Below are positions 25,914 to 34,255 of a stretch of DNA of 64,000 bases, piece after piece; the stretch's first letter is position 1; the number at the start of each line of letters is the position of its first letter. Both the position numbers and the translations under genes were made by a program. The notes under the pieces are model-generated. The model worked only from the letters and a program-made list of their open reading frames with translations. It had not been told where the DNA came from and did no database searches. The stretch is taken from contig NZ_LGYN01000012.1 in NCBI RefSeq assembly GCF_001307105.1, forward strand, positions 186,001-250,000, in the 5' to 3' direction. The stretch comes from Bacillus australimaris. GTDB taxonomy: Bacteria; Bacillota; Bacilli; Bacillales; Bacillaceae.

Positions 25914-27218
25914 GTGAACAAAAAAAGGCTGCTTTGTATCGGATTGTCCTTGTCAGCGACCTGGTTGAAGGGAAAAGGCTGGCAGCATCCAAACAGTATG
26001 GTAGAACACTTATTCTCAACTAACTTCTACGTCGAGCTTGCAAAGAGAGCAGAGATGGCCAAGCTTGACTTTCTTTTTAAGCCGGATGCACTGGTCCTCC
26101 ACATAGAGTCATTGGATCACTCCCCTGGCTTTGGCGGTCTTGATCCGGCGATTCTGCTTGCATCAATTGCTCATGAGACGGATCAAATCGGTCTTGTTTC
26201 AACCGCCTCGACTACGTTCAATCCTCCCTATGTAGTGGCGAGACAACTTCAGTCCTTGCACTCGATCAGTAATGGGCGTGCCGGCTGGAATATTGTCACT
26301 TCGATCGATGGAGCCGATAATTTTAGCCATTTACCCATGCCATCTTCAGAAGAACGATATAAGAAGGCGATGGAATTTACGGACGTTGTACGCAAACTTT
26401 GGGAGAGCTATCCAAATGAGGCGCTGCTCATCAATCGAACGACAGGACAGTTTGCTGACAAGGAGAGAATTTCTTCTATTCATCATGAGGGGCATTTCTT
26501 TCAAATTAAGGGTCCGCTCAATGTACCGGCCCATCCATCAGGAACTATTCCTTTGTTTCAGGCGGGTGCTTCGGAAACGGGGAGGGATTTTGCCGCTTCA
26601 ACTGCAGATGCGATGTTTGCAGCAACCCCTGATATGGCCTCAGGCATTGAATTACGGAAAGACTTGAGGAGAAGAGCATGCAAGCATGGCCGCCAGCCGG
26701 ATGAAATCCGTGTGCTGCCTGGCTTGTACTTTTTTATAGGAAAAACACGTGACGAGGCGCTTGAAATGTATCGAGAGGCGCATTCCCATTTAAGCACTGC
26801 ACAAGGTTATGCAGCGATACAATCGATTCTAGGTCTCGATATTCGTCACCTTCCCTTAGATCAACCCGTTCCTGCCGATATGCTGAAAGGAATAGGTGAA
26901 CAGGTACGCAGTCAGACTCATGCTGATTTGCTGCGCAGGTTGATTGTACAAACGCAGCCTACCGTAAGAGAACTACTCTCTAGGCCTGAGGTCATTGGAT
27001 CGGCACACTGGATGATCGTGGGAACAGCTGAGGATGCACAGAGAGAAATAACCAGATGGTTTGAAGCAGGCGCTTTAGACGGATTCATTGCTCTTCCAGG
27101 CTCGGTACAATCACTAGAATTATTTTTTGACGAATTGGTCCCTTTACTCGTCCAACATGACTTGTTTAGGAATGAATATACTGGGTCCACCTTGCGTGAG
27201 CATCTGGGTATGAAATAA
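25914..27218 (+). CDS. FMN-dependent monooxygenase, NtaA/SnaA/DszA family (luciferase-like)
   Basis: A 434-residue flavin monooxygenase of the two-component type. The family pattern includes HPNSMVEHLFSTNFYVELAKRAE at the N-terminus, a GLVSTASTTFNPPYVVARQ beta-strand block and SNGRAGWNIVTS. Relatives oxidise aminopolycarboxylate chelators (NTA, EDTA) or sulfur compounds using reduced FMN from a partner reductase. The start is the GTG at 25914, eight bases after GGGAGG; a GTG at 25881 lacks a site. It is the first gene behind a Fur box and precedes a siderophore-binding protein, so the substrate is more likely an iron chelator than a sulfur source. That is inference. Confidence 0.88.
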   Translation: MNKKRLLCIGLSLSATWLKGKGWQHPNSMVEHLFSTNFYVELAKRAEMAKLDFLFKPDALVLHIESLDHSPGFGGLDPAILLASIAHETDQIGLVSTASTTFNPPYVVARQLQSLHSISNGRAGWNIVTSIDGADNFSHLPMPSSEERYKKAMEFTDVVRKLWESYPNEALLINRTTGQFADKERISSIHHEGHFFQIKGPLNVPAHPSGTIPLFQAGASETGRDFAASTADAMFAATPDMASGIELRKDLRRRACKHGRQPDEIRVLPGLYFFIGKTRDEALEMYREAHSHLSTAQGYAAIQSILGLDIRHLPLDQPVPADMLKGIGEQVRSQTHADLLRRLIVQTQPTVRELLSRPEVIGSAHWMIVGTAEDAQREITRWFEAGALDGFIALPGSVQSLELFFDELVPLLVQHDLFRNEYTGSTLREHLGMK

Positions 27219-27259
27219 AGCACGACCACAATAGACAGTTTGAAAGGAGTTTTGAAAAG

Positions 27260-28246
27260 ATGAATAAAAAATTAATGATCATCGGCTTCATTTCCTTATT
27301 GATGCTGATCATGGCAGCATGCGGCGGAGGAGACAAGCCAAAGCAATCAACTACAGCCTCCGGAAGCAAAAATGCCAAAGTTGAAGATTCAGGTGATGCT
27401 GCTACGAAAACAATAGAGTATCTTGGGAAAAAGTATATCATCCCGAAGAAAACCGAAAAAATCGTCATTACTGGGGCAATGGAAGCAATGGAAGATGCGG
27501 TTGTACTTGATGTACATCCAGCAGGGGCAATATCAGTAGGAGGAAAGTTTCCGAAAATATTTGCTTCAATCACTAGCGATTCCGAATCAATCGGTGAAAA
27601 ACAGCAGCCGAATTTTGAGAAAATATTAAAATTGAAACCTGACGTTATTTTAGGCTCCTCTAAATTTCAACAAGTCGTACTAAACAAGTTAGAGAAAATT
27701 GCGCCGACCATTCCGATCTCACATATTGCGACAAATTGGGAGGCTAATTTAGAGCTAATGGCCGATTTATCAGGAAAACAGACGAAAGCAGAGAAAATCC
27801 TCACTCAATATAAAACAGATGTCAAAAACGCAAAAGCATCGTTAAAGAAGAAGCTCAAGGATAAAAAAGTAGCCGTCATTCGAATTCGTGGAGCACAAGC
27901 CTACGTATATCCAGAAGATGTGTATTTCAATCCTGTCTTGTATAACGAACTAGGTCTCGCCGTTCCTCAGCCTGTTAGCTTGGCAAAAACGCAAGAAGCA
28001 ATCTCTGTCGAGCAGCTAGGGGAAATGAATCCAGATTACCTATTTGTACAATTTTCTACGGATGAAAATCAAGAGGCACAACATGCATTTGATGACATGA
28101 AAAAGAATCCTGTGATTCAAAACATGACAGCCTTTAAAAAGGATCAGGTTTATATCAATGTGGTACATCCACTCCTTGAAGGTGGACCTGCTTATAGCCG
28201 CATCCAGTTTTTAGAAGCCTTGCAGCAGCAATTAGAAAATCAATGA
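27260..28246 (+). CDS. Ferric-siderophore substrate-binding lipoprotein
   Basis: A 328-residue FecB/FhuD-type periplasmic-binding-fold lipoprotein. Lipidated Cys21 lies in LIMAACGGG. A Ser/Lys-rich linker is followed by the two-lobed fold with the family block LKLKPDVILGSSKF and a long connecting helix. Its ribosome binding site AAAGGAG is clear. It lies 41 bases after the monooxygenase and 75 before a flavoprotein gene. No permease or ATPase is encoded alongside, so it must dock on an uptake complex encoded elsewhere. It is more like catecholate/citrate binders than FhuD, but the ligand cannot be read. Confidence 0.88.
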   Translation: MNKKLMIIGFISLLMLIMAACGGGDKPKQSTTASGSKNAKVEDSGDAATKTIEYLGKKYIIPKKTEKIVITGAMEAMEDAVVLDVHPAGAISVGGKFPKIFASITSDSESIGEKQQPNFEKILKLKPDVILGSSKFQQVVLNKLEKIAPTIPISHIATNWEANLELMADLSGKQTKAEKILTQYKTDVKNAKASLKKKLKDKKVAVIRIRGAQAYVYPEDVYFNPVLYNELGLAVPQPVSLAKTQEAISVEQLGEMNPDYLFVQFSTDENQEAQHAFDDMKKNPVIQNMTAFKKDQVYINVVHPLLEGGPAYSRIQFLEALQQQLENQ

Positions 28247-28321
28247 GACTGCAATTATGAACTCATGACTATGGTCATTTTTAAAAATAAATGAAGCAAA
28301 AGAAGTGGGGCGAATTGTACG

Positions 28322-29371
28322 ATGCAGGATATGGAAGTATATGATGTAACAATTATTGGCGGTGGACCTGCTGGATTGTTTTCCGCCTTTTATAGTGGAT
28401 TGCGTGAAATGAAAACGAAGCTGATTGAATTCCAGCCATTCCTTGGAGGAAAGGTTCATGTTTATCCGGAAAAAATGATTTGGGATATAGGAGGGTTAAC
28501 GCCTGTTCCAGGCTCGCAGCTAATCGAACAAATTGTTGCTCAAGGACTGACCTTTGAACCAAAGGTCGTACTCGGAGAAAAGGTCACCTCTATTTCTCAA
28601 GACGAAACAGGTCACTTTGTTCTCCACACCGCGTCCAATCAAAAACATTACTCCAAAACCGTCATTTTAGCTGTTGGAGGAGGTATCCTCAAGCCGATTA
28701 AATTGGATATTGAGGGGGCAGAACGATTTGAGGTTCAAAATTTGCATTATACGGTCAAATCCCTTGCACGCTTTAAAGATAAAACCGTGTTGATCTCAGG
28801 TGGTGGTAATTCAGCCATTGACTGGGCGAATGAGCTGGAACCGATTGCCAAGCAAGTGTATTTAACCTACCGGAAAGATGCTTTAAAAGGACATGAAGCC
28901 GAAATATCACGACTTAATAACAGCTCTGTCGAATGCCTGCTTCATACCTCGATTGAAAAGCTCATCGCAGCAGACAATCATGAGCGGATTGAAACGGTTG
29001 TCCTCAAAAATAATCAGGACGATGCCTTATTTGAGCTAGCCATAGATGAAGTCATTATCAATCATGGATACGAGCGAGACAAAGAATTACTTGCGAATAG
29101 CACGATTAAACTAGAGCAGAAAGATTACTGGATTTCAGGAACTCCACTGAGTGAGACGTCAGTCCGGGGCATTTATGCAGCAGGCGATATTTTGCATCAT
29201 GAAGGAAAATTGCATTTGATTGCTGGGGCTTTCCAGGATGCGGCGAATGCGGTAAACCAAGCCAAGCAATACATAATGCCTGATGCAAGTGCTCGTGGAA
29301 TGGTTTCTTCGCACAATGACATATTTATTCAAAAAAACAAAGAGCTGATGAAGCATTTGTATACGAAATAA
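28322..29371 (+). CDS. Ferredoxin-NADP+ reductase-like flavoprotein (thioredoxin-reductase type)
   Basis: A 349-residue FAD/NADPH oxidoreductase of the YumC/YcgT family. The FAD motif is GGGPAGL (about 13-19), the NADPH-binding motif SGGGNSAIDWA (about 160) and the second FAD motif RGIYAAGDI (about 282). There is no CxxC redox pair, which separates it from true thioredoxin reductases. As the third gene of the Fur-boxed module it could supply electrons to the monooxygenase (via flavin) or reduce ferric chelate after uptake. The ribosome binding site is weak. Two tandem hairpins follow. Confidence 0.88.
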   Translation: MQDMEVYDVTIIGGGPAGLFSAFYSGLREMKTKLIEFQPFLGGKVHVYPEKMIWDIGGLTPVPGSQLIEQIVAQGLTFEPKVVLGEKVTSISQDETGHFVLHTASNQKHYSKTVILAVGGGILKPIKLDIEGAERFEVQNLHYTVKSLARFKDKTVLISGGGNSAIDWANELEPIAKQVYLTYRKDALKGHEAEISRLNNSSVECLLHTSIEKLIAADNHERIETVVLKNNQDDALFELAIDEVIINHGYERDKELLANSTIKLEQKDYWISGTPLSETSVRGIYAAGDILHHEGKLHLIAGAFQDAANAVNQAKQYIMPDASARGMVSSHNDIFIQKNKELMKHLYTK

Positions 29372-29402
29372 CGTTTTCGTTGAACAAGCAAGACTTGGAA
29401 TC

Positions 29403-29460
29403 CCTTCTGTGCTTACAGAAGGAAGACGTTTAGCACTCTTCTCATTCGAAGAGTGCTTTT
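29403..29460. terminator. Tandem hairpins after the iron module
   Basis: CCTTCTGT-GCTT-ACAGAAGG (29403-29422) is followed by AGCACTCTTC / GAAGAGTGCT (29432-29457) with a T-run. It lies between convergent genes. Confidence 0.85.
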
Positions 29461-29462
29461 CC

Positions 29463-30032
29463 TTATTTAGAACGAAACACGTCTGCACTTCGTTCATATT
29501 CAACATCCGCTTCACCAAGACGATGATTTACGATTCTGGATGCTGCAAATAAATAGTCGGATAGACGATTTACGTATGTGAGCGCAACGGCTGGAATCTC
29601 CTCCTGCTTAGCGAGTGTTACAATATGCCGCTCTGCTCTTCTAACGACTGTCCGTGCCACATGTAAGAGAGCAGCGCCTTCCTGACCGCCCGGTAAAATA
29701 AACTTAGTGAGCGGTGTAGCTTCTTCTACATAGACATCCATTCTTTGCTCGAGGACTACCACAGAGGCTTCTGTTAATTTGCCCTCTTTAGGTGGTTTCA
29801 CTGCTGCCAAATCACCGCCACAGTCAAATAGCTCATGCTGTATAACGATGAGCTCTGACAGAATATCTTGAAACAATTCGCCATGCTGCCGTAAATTTGC
29901 ATGCGCAAGTCCAATGAAACTATTCGCCTCATCTAATGTACCATACGCTTCTACTCTCACGTCATCTTTATCGGCTCTCCCTCCGATCAAGCCTGTTTGA
30001 CCCTGGTCCCCGGTTCTTGTATATAGCTTCAA
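29463..30032 (-). CDS. btuR: ATP:cob(I)alamin adenosyltransferase (PduO type)
   Basis: Adenosylates corrinoids to make coenzyme B12. The 189-residue single-domain PduO-type protein has the ATP-binding N-terminus MKLYTRTGDQGQTGL, the VEAYGTLDEANSFIG block and the C-terminal RVVRRAERH and NRLSDYLFAASR motifs. It corresponds to B. subtilis YvqK/BtuR. It reads on the same strand as btuFCD but is separated from btuD by about 0.8 kb with a plus-strand gene, so unlike the B. subtilis arrangement as I recall it, it may be transcribed on its own. Confidence 0.93.
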   Translation of the reverse strand: MKLYTRTGDQGQTGLIGGRADKDDVRVEAYGTLDEANSFIGLAHANLRQHGELFQDILSELIVIQHELFDCGGDLAAVKPPKEGKLTEASVVVLEQRMDVYVEEATPLTKFILPGGQEGAALLHVARTVVRRAERHIVTLAKQEEIPAVALTYVNRLSDYLFAASRIVNHRLGEADVEYERSADVFRSK

Positions 30033-30235
30033 CGGTTTGCCCCCTTTTCTATCGTTCGTTCATTTAGTATAACCCGAACTCAATAGGATGTAGTTGTTTT
30101 ACTAAAACATGGTGAATGAATGTCATCAATGAAACAGAAAAGTGAACCATTTGTTAAATTAGGATATTAAATAAGAGGATAGATAGTCCATTATGAAGGC
30201 GAACCATCCTCTTTATTTCCTTATAAAATAATAAT

Positions 30236-30264
30236 TGAGGATATAGTTCATAATGTCTAAAATG
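30236..30264 (+). promoter_or_regulatory. Candidate promoter of the ABM-domain gene
   Basis: TTGAGG (30236-30241) and TAAAAT (30259-30264) are 17 apart, 28 bases before the start codon of the next gene. Confidence 0.5.
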
Positions 30265-30292
30265 TGATTAAGACAAAATGAAGGAGGATGGT

Positions 30293-30607
30293 ATGAGTAA
30301 ATTTAGTTTATTTAACAAGTTTATAGTACAAGAAGGCGAAAAAGAAAAAATGGTTGATATTCTGTTAGATGCAGCAGAATCAATGAAGAATTTGGATGAA
30401 TGTGAAATATATCTTGTACATATTTCTGAGAATGAACCAAGTTCTGTTTATGTTTATGAAGTGTGGGCAAATGAAGATGCCCATCAAGCGTCTCTAGGTC
30501 ACGAAGCTACCCAAACATTAATAAGTCGTGCGAAACCAATTATTACTGGTATGGAAAGAATCAATACTTTAATAACAAAAGGCGGAAAGGGCATTTCATC
30601 TAATTAG
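30293..30607 (+). CDS. Antibiotic biosynthesis monooxygenase (ABM) domain protein
   Basis: A 104-residue protein with the dimeric ferredoxin-like ABM fold. Visible elements are FSLFNKFIVQEGEKEKMVDILLDAA (strand and helix 1), CEIYLVHISENEPSSVYVYEVWAN and the downstream helix with DAHQASLGHEATQ. Members include quinone monooxygenases and haem-handling enzymes; the substrate here is unknown. The ATG at 30293 follows AAGGAGG. It is AT-rich, faces opposite to the btu genes on both sides and has its own promoter and terminator, so it looks like an inserted cassette. Confidence 0.82.
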   Translation: MSKFSLFNKFIVQEGEKEKMVDILLDAAESMKNLDECEIYLVHISENEPSSVYVYEVWANEDAHQASLGHEATQTLISRAKPIITGMERINTLITKGGKGISSN

Positions 30608-30640
30608 TATTAAACCGCCTTAGATATAAAATTAGGACTG

Positions 30641-30665
30641 GCTGTCATTGTGGCAGCTTTTTTTT
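30641..30665 (+). terminator. Terminator after the ABM gene
   Basis: GCTGTC and GGCAGC pair over a short loop, followed by eight T. Confidence 0.7.
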
Positions 30666-30735
30666 ATTTAAAGCAAAGATTGCGAACGAATGTACTTAAA
30701 CAAACAGTGTGAGTTAATTGAAAAAGCGTAAATTA

Positions 30736-30777
30736 GGACCACACATTTTAGACATATCTAAAATGTGTTTGTCCTTT
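30736..30777. terminator. Long hairpin between the ABM gene and btuD
   Basis: GGAC-C-ACACATTTTAG pairs with CTAAAATGTGT-TT-GTCC, followed by TTTT. It could terminate plus-strand read-through. The arm TCTAAAATGTG also occurs at 30257-30267. Confidence 0.6.
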
Positions 30778-30822
30778 TAAAATCTACTGTTTTACTCAAC
30801 TAACCTAAAAATAACTGTACGT

Positions 30823-32109
30823 TCACTTTTGAACGGCATTCAATGTTTGAAGAAGACGGTGCACTTTCTGTCCTAACCTTTCGAATAAAAGGTCAGCCTC
30901 TTCTGTTTCTTGCGTATTGGGTGCAGCAATACAAAAATGATGAATGGAAAGACTCGTCTCTTGTTTAATGATATGGACAAGCTGCCCCATGAGCTGAACA
31001 GACGCTCCGTCTGATAAAGATCCTTTCAGGATAAGCCAAATGGTCAACTTTTCTTGCTGAAGCATGCCGTAAAGGATCATATTGTCTTCGCCGTCTTCGG
31101 CGGCATATTGCGCTAATCCGTTAGCTTGCTCGAAAAACACCATATCTTCGGTTGACTCTAGCTGTTCATAAAGCGTCTTCGTCCCCGTTCCAATAGACCT
31201 TTTCCAAAAGAACCCGCCGGTTTTCTTATGTGAGGAAAGAATGCGAAGAGGCTGATTAATGGAAAACGTCATTCCTTCTAGGCCATATGTCCTCCAGCCA
31301 CCCGCTATGTTTACACTTGATGGTTTAGAAGAGGCAGCAGGCTCGATCATCAGCTGACGGTTTGCCCTAAATGGATGCTGTAGCGGTGTCACATTTGTTT
31401 CATACACACGATTGATCCGTTCAGTGGTCAAGACGTGATGCGGCTGTCCTAACTGTTCCGTCTTTCCTTCATGAAGCAGTAGCAGCCGATCACAATACAA
31501 ACTGGCAATGTTCACATCATGAAATACACCAATGACCGTTAACCTAGAAGAAGTCGTTTCTTCTTTAATTAAATCAAGCAATTCTTTTTGATAGGCCAAA
31601 TCAAGAAAGCTCGTTGGTTCATCCAGCAATAAATATTCAGGCTGCTGCGCTAATGCCTGTGCTAAATATACACGTTGCTGCTCTCCTCCGCTTAAATCAT
31701 GGATGGATTGATCCTTAAACTTTGCAACATCCGTTTGTTCCATTACTTTGTTGACGACATCCTCATCTTCTTGTGTGATAGAATGCAGCCATCCTTTTTG
31801 ATATGGATAACGACCGAATTGAACGGTTTCTTCTACTGTAAAGGAGAAAGCCTGATCTGTTTTCTGCGGTAGAACTGCCATTTTTTGCGCAAGCACCTTT
31901 GGCTGATAGGATTGAATCAGGTAACCGCTTAAGCGTACTTCACCGCTCTCAGGTGCTAAAACTCCTGCAAGCATTTTTAGCAGGGTCGTCTTACCGCTCC
32001 CATTTGGGCCGAGTATACCGAGAAACTCTCCTTGCTTTACTTCAAGACTGATACCACGAATGATCTCTTTCTCTCCATACCCACCTCTGATTCCTTTCAC
32101 TTGAATCAT
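30823..32109 (-). CDS. btuD: Cobalamin ABC transporter ATPase BtuD with C-terminal extension
   Basis: ATPase for vitamin B12 import, 428 residues. The ABC domain occupies about 1-250 with Walker A GPNGSGKTT (34-42), signature LSGGEQQR and Walker B YLLLDEP. About 180 further residues follow (from WRTYGLEGMTF to the end) that are not part of the ATPase. B. subtilis YvrA is similarly long. The extension could be a divergent CbiZ-like (adenosylcobinamide amidohydrolase) domain, as in known BtuD-CbiZ fusions, but I see no clear CbiZ motif. Its start overlaps btuC by four bases. Confidence 0.9.
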   Translation of the reverse strand: MIQVKGIRGGYGEKEIIRGISLEVKQGEFLGILGPNGSGKTTLLKMLAGVLAPESGEVRLSGYLIQSYQPKVLAQKMAVLPQKTDQAFSFTVEETVQFGRYPYQKGWLHSITQEDEDVVNKVMEQTDVAKFKDQSIHDLSGGEQQRVYLAQALAQQPEYLLLDEPTSFLDLAYQKELLDLIKEETTSSRLTVIGVFHDVNIASLYCDRLLLLHEGKTEQLGQPHHVLTTERINRVYETNVTPLQHPFRANRQLMIEPAASSKPSSVNIAGGWRTYGLEGMTFSINQPLRILSSHKKTGGFFWKRSIGTGTKTLYEQLESTEDMVFFEQANGLAQYAAEDGEDNMILYGMLQQEKLTIWLILKGSLSDGASVQLMGQLVHIIKQETSLSIHHFCIAAPNTQETEEADLLFERLGQKVHRLLQTLNAVQK

Positions 32110-33164
32110 AACTGCGTCCCTCCTCTATATTTACGAATGAGGATGATGCCAAATACAGGTGCGCCAATTAACGCAGTAATGATGCCAATCGGTAATTCAG
32201 TCGGCTCAATGATCGTACGGGATAACACATCTGCTAAAACAAGAAAGGAAGCACCATTCAGCATAGATAGAGGCAGCAGATGCCGATGATCCGTAATAGC
32301 TAAAAGACGAATAAAATGCGGTATCACAAGTCCTACAAAACCGATCGTTCCTGATACTGCTACCGCACTTCCTGTCAGGATTGAACCCGCCAGCAGCACA
32401 ACATATTTGCTCCTTTTCACATGTACACCTAATAGCTTTGCCTTCTCCTCACCATACGTCATGACATTCAAATCTCGCCCCATCAACAGTAACGCACATG
32501 TCCCAACGAGAAAGAAGGGGAGAAAAAGTGCAATATAACGCCAGCCCCTCATAGACACACTGCCAAGAAGCCAATGAATGATCTCTTTTAAATCATCACC
32601 GGTTAAAGCAATCATCAATGAAATGAGTGCGCCCAAAAAAGAGCTGAAAATCACCCCTGTCAAAATTAAAGAAGAGATGCTCATCCCACGATGAACAAGA
32701 CGTGCAAAAAAGAGAACGAGGCACAGGGTCAGCAGTGCTGTTGCCATACTAAATAAAGGAAGTGTGAAATGACCAAAAAACGGAAGCTGCAAGCTAAAAA
32801 ACAGGGTCGCTACGGCTCCAACTGATGCCCCTTGAGATACTCCCAGCGTGTAAGGGTCAGCAAGAGGATTTTTTAATAAACCTTGAAAAGCTGCACCAGA
32901 TAACGCCAATGCTGCTCCGACTAATGCCGCTAAAATCACTCTCGGCAGCCGAATGTTCATCATAATATTGCGATCGATTGAATCAATGGTTCCAATCTGC
33001 ACACCGAATAGTTCATGAACAAATATACGAAGAATAGAAGGAATGGGAATCCCTAAGCTTCCAAAGGAGATTCCCATTCCAATGCTTATTACAAGAAGTA
33101 AAGCACTCAGTGTATATGCGAGGATTAATTTATTTGAACGTGTCAGGATAGACGCTTTTCGCAA
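32106..33164 (-). CDS. btuC: Cobalamin ABC transporter permease BtuC
   Basis: FecCD-family permease, 353 residues from the TTG at 33164 (AAGGAG nine bases upstream, lying inside btuF), with about ten membrane helices. Family blocks RLPRVILAALVGAALALSGA, NPLADPYTLG and GFVGLVIPHFIRLL are clear. An in-frame TTG at 33182 would place the ribosome binding site inside the coding region. It overlaps btuF by about 35 bases and btuD by four, so the three transporter genes are tightly coupled. Confidence 0.92.
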   Translation of the reverse strand: MRKASILTRSNKLILAYTLSALLLVISIGMGISFGSLGIPIPSILRIFVHELFGVQIGTIDSIDRNIMMNIRLPRVILAALVGAALALSGAAFQGLLKNPLADPYTLGVSQGASVGAVATLFFSLQLPFFGHFTLPLFSMATALLTLCLVLFFARLVHRGMSISSLILTGVIFSSFLGALISLMIALTGDDLKEIIHWLLGSVSMRGWRYIALFLPFFLVGTCALLLMGRDLNVMTYGEEKAKLLGVHVKRSKYVVLLAGSILTGSAVAVSGTIGFVGLVIPHFIRLLAITDHRHLLPLSMLNGASFLVLADVLSRTIIEPTELPIGIITALIGAPVFGIILIRKYRGGTQL

Positions 33165-34080
33165 GAGCCTCGACTCCTTCAACCAATCGCGGTCCCGGTC
33201 TTGATGCGAGATCCGTATTCAATTGAAAGACTTGTTTTTCTTTCACTGCTTTGATTGCATTCCAGCCGTCTCTTTTTTTCAGATCAGCTAAGCTGGAACC
33301 ATCAATTGTGACGATGACATCAGGATTTCGTTTGATGATCGATTCTTCCGTCATTTGTACCCAGCCAGTTTGATCCCCAGCAGCATTTTTGGCATGAATG
33401 ACAGAAAGCATTTCGTCTATAAATGTATTTTTACCCGCAGTATAGATTTCCGGTGCACCTGAGACTTCGACAAAAACTGTTTTTTGTTTATCTTTTGAAA
33501 TCGCCTCTGCTTGTTTTTTAAGATCATTCAGTTTTGATTTCATCTCGTCTACAAGTTTCGTTGAAGCCTCTTTCACGCCAGCTGCTTCACCGATCATATT
33601 GATGGATTGGTACACACCCTTAAAGGATGTCGCATCATTTACAGTCAGCACTTTAATCCCTGCATCTTCAAGCTGTTTAAATCCATCTTTTGATCCCATT
33701 TGAGATGCATGTGCTAATACAAGATCTGGCTTTAAGGAAATGACCTTCTCGACATTAAATTCAAGTCCGCCAATCTTCTCTACCTTTTCAACTTCCTTTG
33801 GATAATTGTCAAAATCTGATCGTCCGACCATTTTATCTCCTAGGCCAAGTGCATAGGCAACCTCAGTATTACTCGGAATTAAAGAAACAATTCGTTTAGG
33901 CTGTTCTTTGATTTCGACTGTTTTGCCTGCTGCATCCTTAATCGATACTGGAAATGCCGCAGTGGCAGTTTCTTTATTTTGTGACCCCGATGCTTTGTGA
34001 TCTGTCTCAGCGCCTGCACATCCTGCTAAAACACCCACCACAAGCAATAACGATAGCCAAATAGCTGATAACTTTTTCAT
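33130..34080 (-). CDS. btuF: Cobalamin-binding lipoprotein BtuF
   Basis: A 316-residue BtuF/FecB-type lipoprotein with lipidated Cys21 (VLAGCAG) and family blocks PKRIVSLIPSNTEVAYALG and LKPDLVLAHASQ. First gene of btuFCD. In the upstream 175 bases there is a good sigma-A promoter but no recognisable cobalamin riboswitch, which I recall preceding the B. subtilis homologue. A perfect 9-4-9 inverted repeat lies in the leader instead. Confidence 0.92.
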   Translation of the reverse strand: MKKLSAIWLSLLLVVGVLAGCAGAETDHKASGSQNKETATAAFPVSIKDAAGKTVEIKEQPKRIVSLIPSNTEVAYALGLGDKMVGRSDFDNYPKEVEKVEKIGGLEFNVEKVISLKPDLVLAHASQMGSKDGFKQLEDAGIKVLTVNDATSFKGVYQSINMIGEAAGVKEASTKLVDEMKSKLNDLKKQAEAISKDKQKTVFVEVSGAPEIYTAGKNTFIDEMLSVIHAKNAAGDQTGWVQMTEESIIKRNPDVIVTIDGSSLADLKKRDGWNAIKAVKEKQVFQLNTDLASRPGPRLVEGVEALAKSVYPDTFK

Positions 34081-34107
34081 GAATGAACCCCCTGATTTAT
34101 GTACTGC

Positions 34108-34179
34108 TTGACGAAATCTCTTTCGTCAATTCTTTTCTAATTTCGGGAATATTATACTACAGTGCAGATAGGTTGTATA
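34108..34179 (-). promoter_or_regulatory. btuF promoter and leader inverted repeat
   Basis: On the minus strand TATACA (34174-34179) and TATAAT (34151-34156) are 17 apart. TTGACGAAA-N4-TTTCGTCAA at 34108-34129 is a perfect 9-4-9 inverted repeat within the transcribed leader; it could be a repressor operator or an RNA hairpin. Confidence 0.65.
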
Positions 34180-34216
34180 TGTGATTTCTAAAAGCGTCTT
34201 TTCTGTTCATAAAATA

Positions 34217-34246
34217 GAAAAACAGCCTCTAAAAAGACTGTTTTTC
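34217..34246 (-). terminator. Terminator of the uxa operon
   Basis: GAAAAACAG pairs with CTGTTTTTC around a 12-base loop just after the polygalacturonase stop. Confidence 0.65.
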
Positions 34247-34255
34247 ACTTTTCTA

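Noticed and set aside
29403-29457. Two adjacent hairpins as the start of a CRISPR array
   Set aside because: Only two, different stems with no repeat-spacer pattern; they sit between convergent gene ends and behave as terminators.
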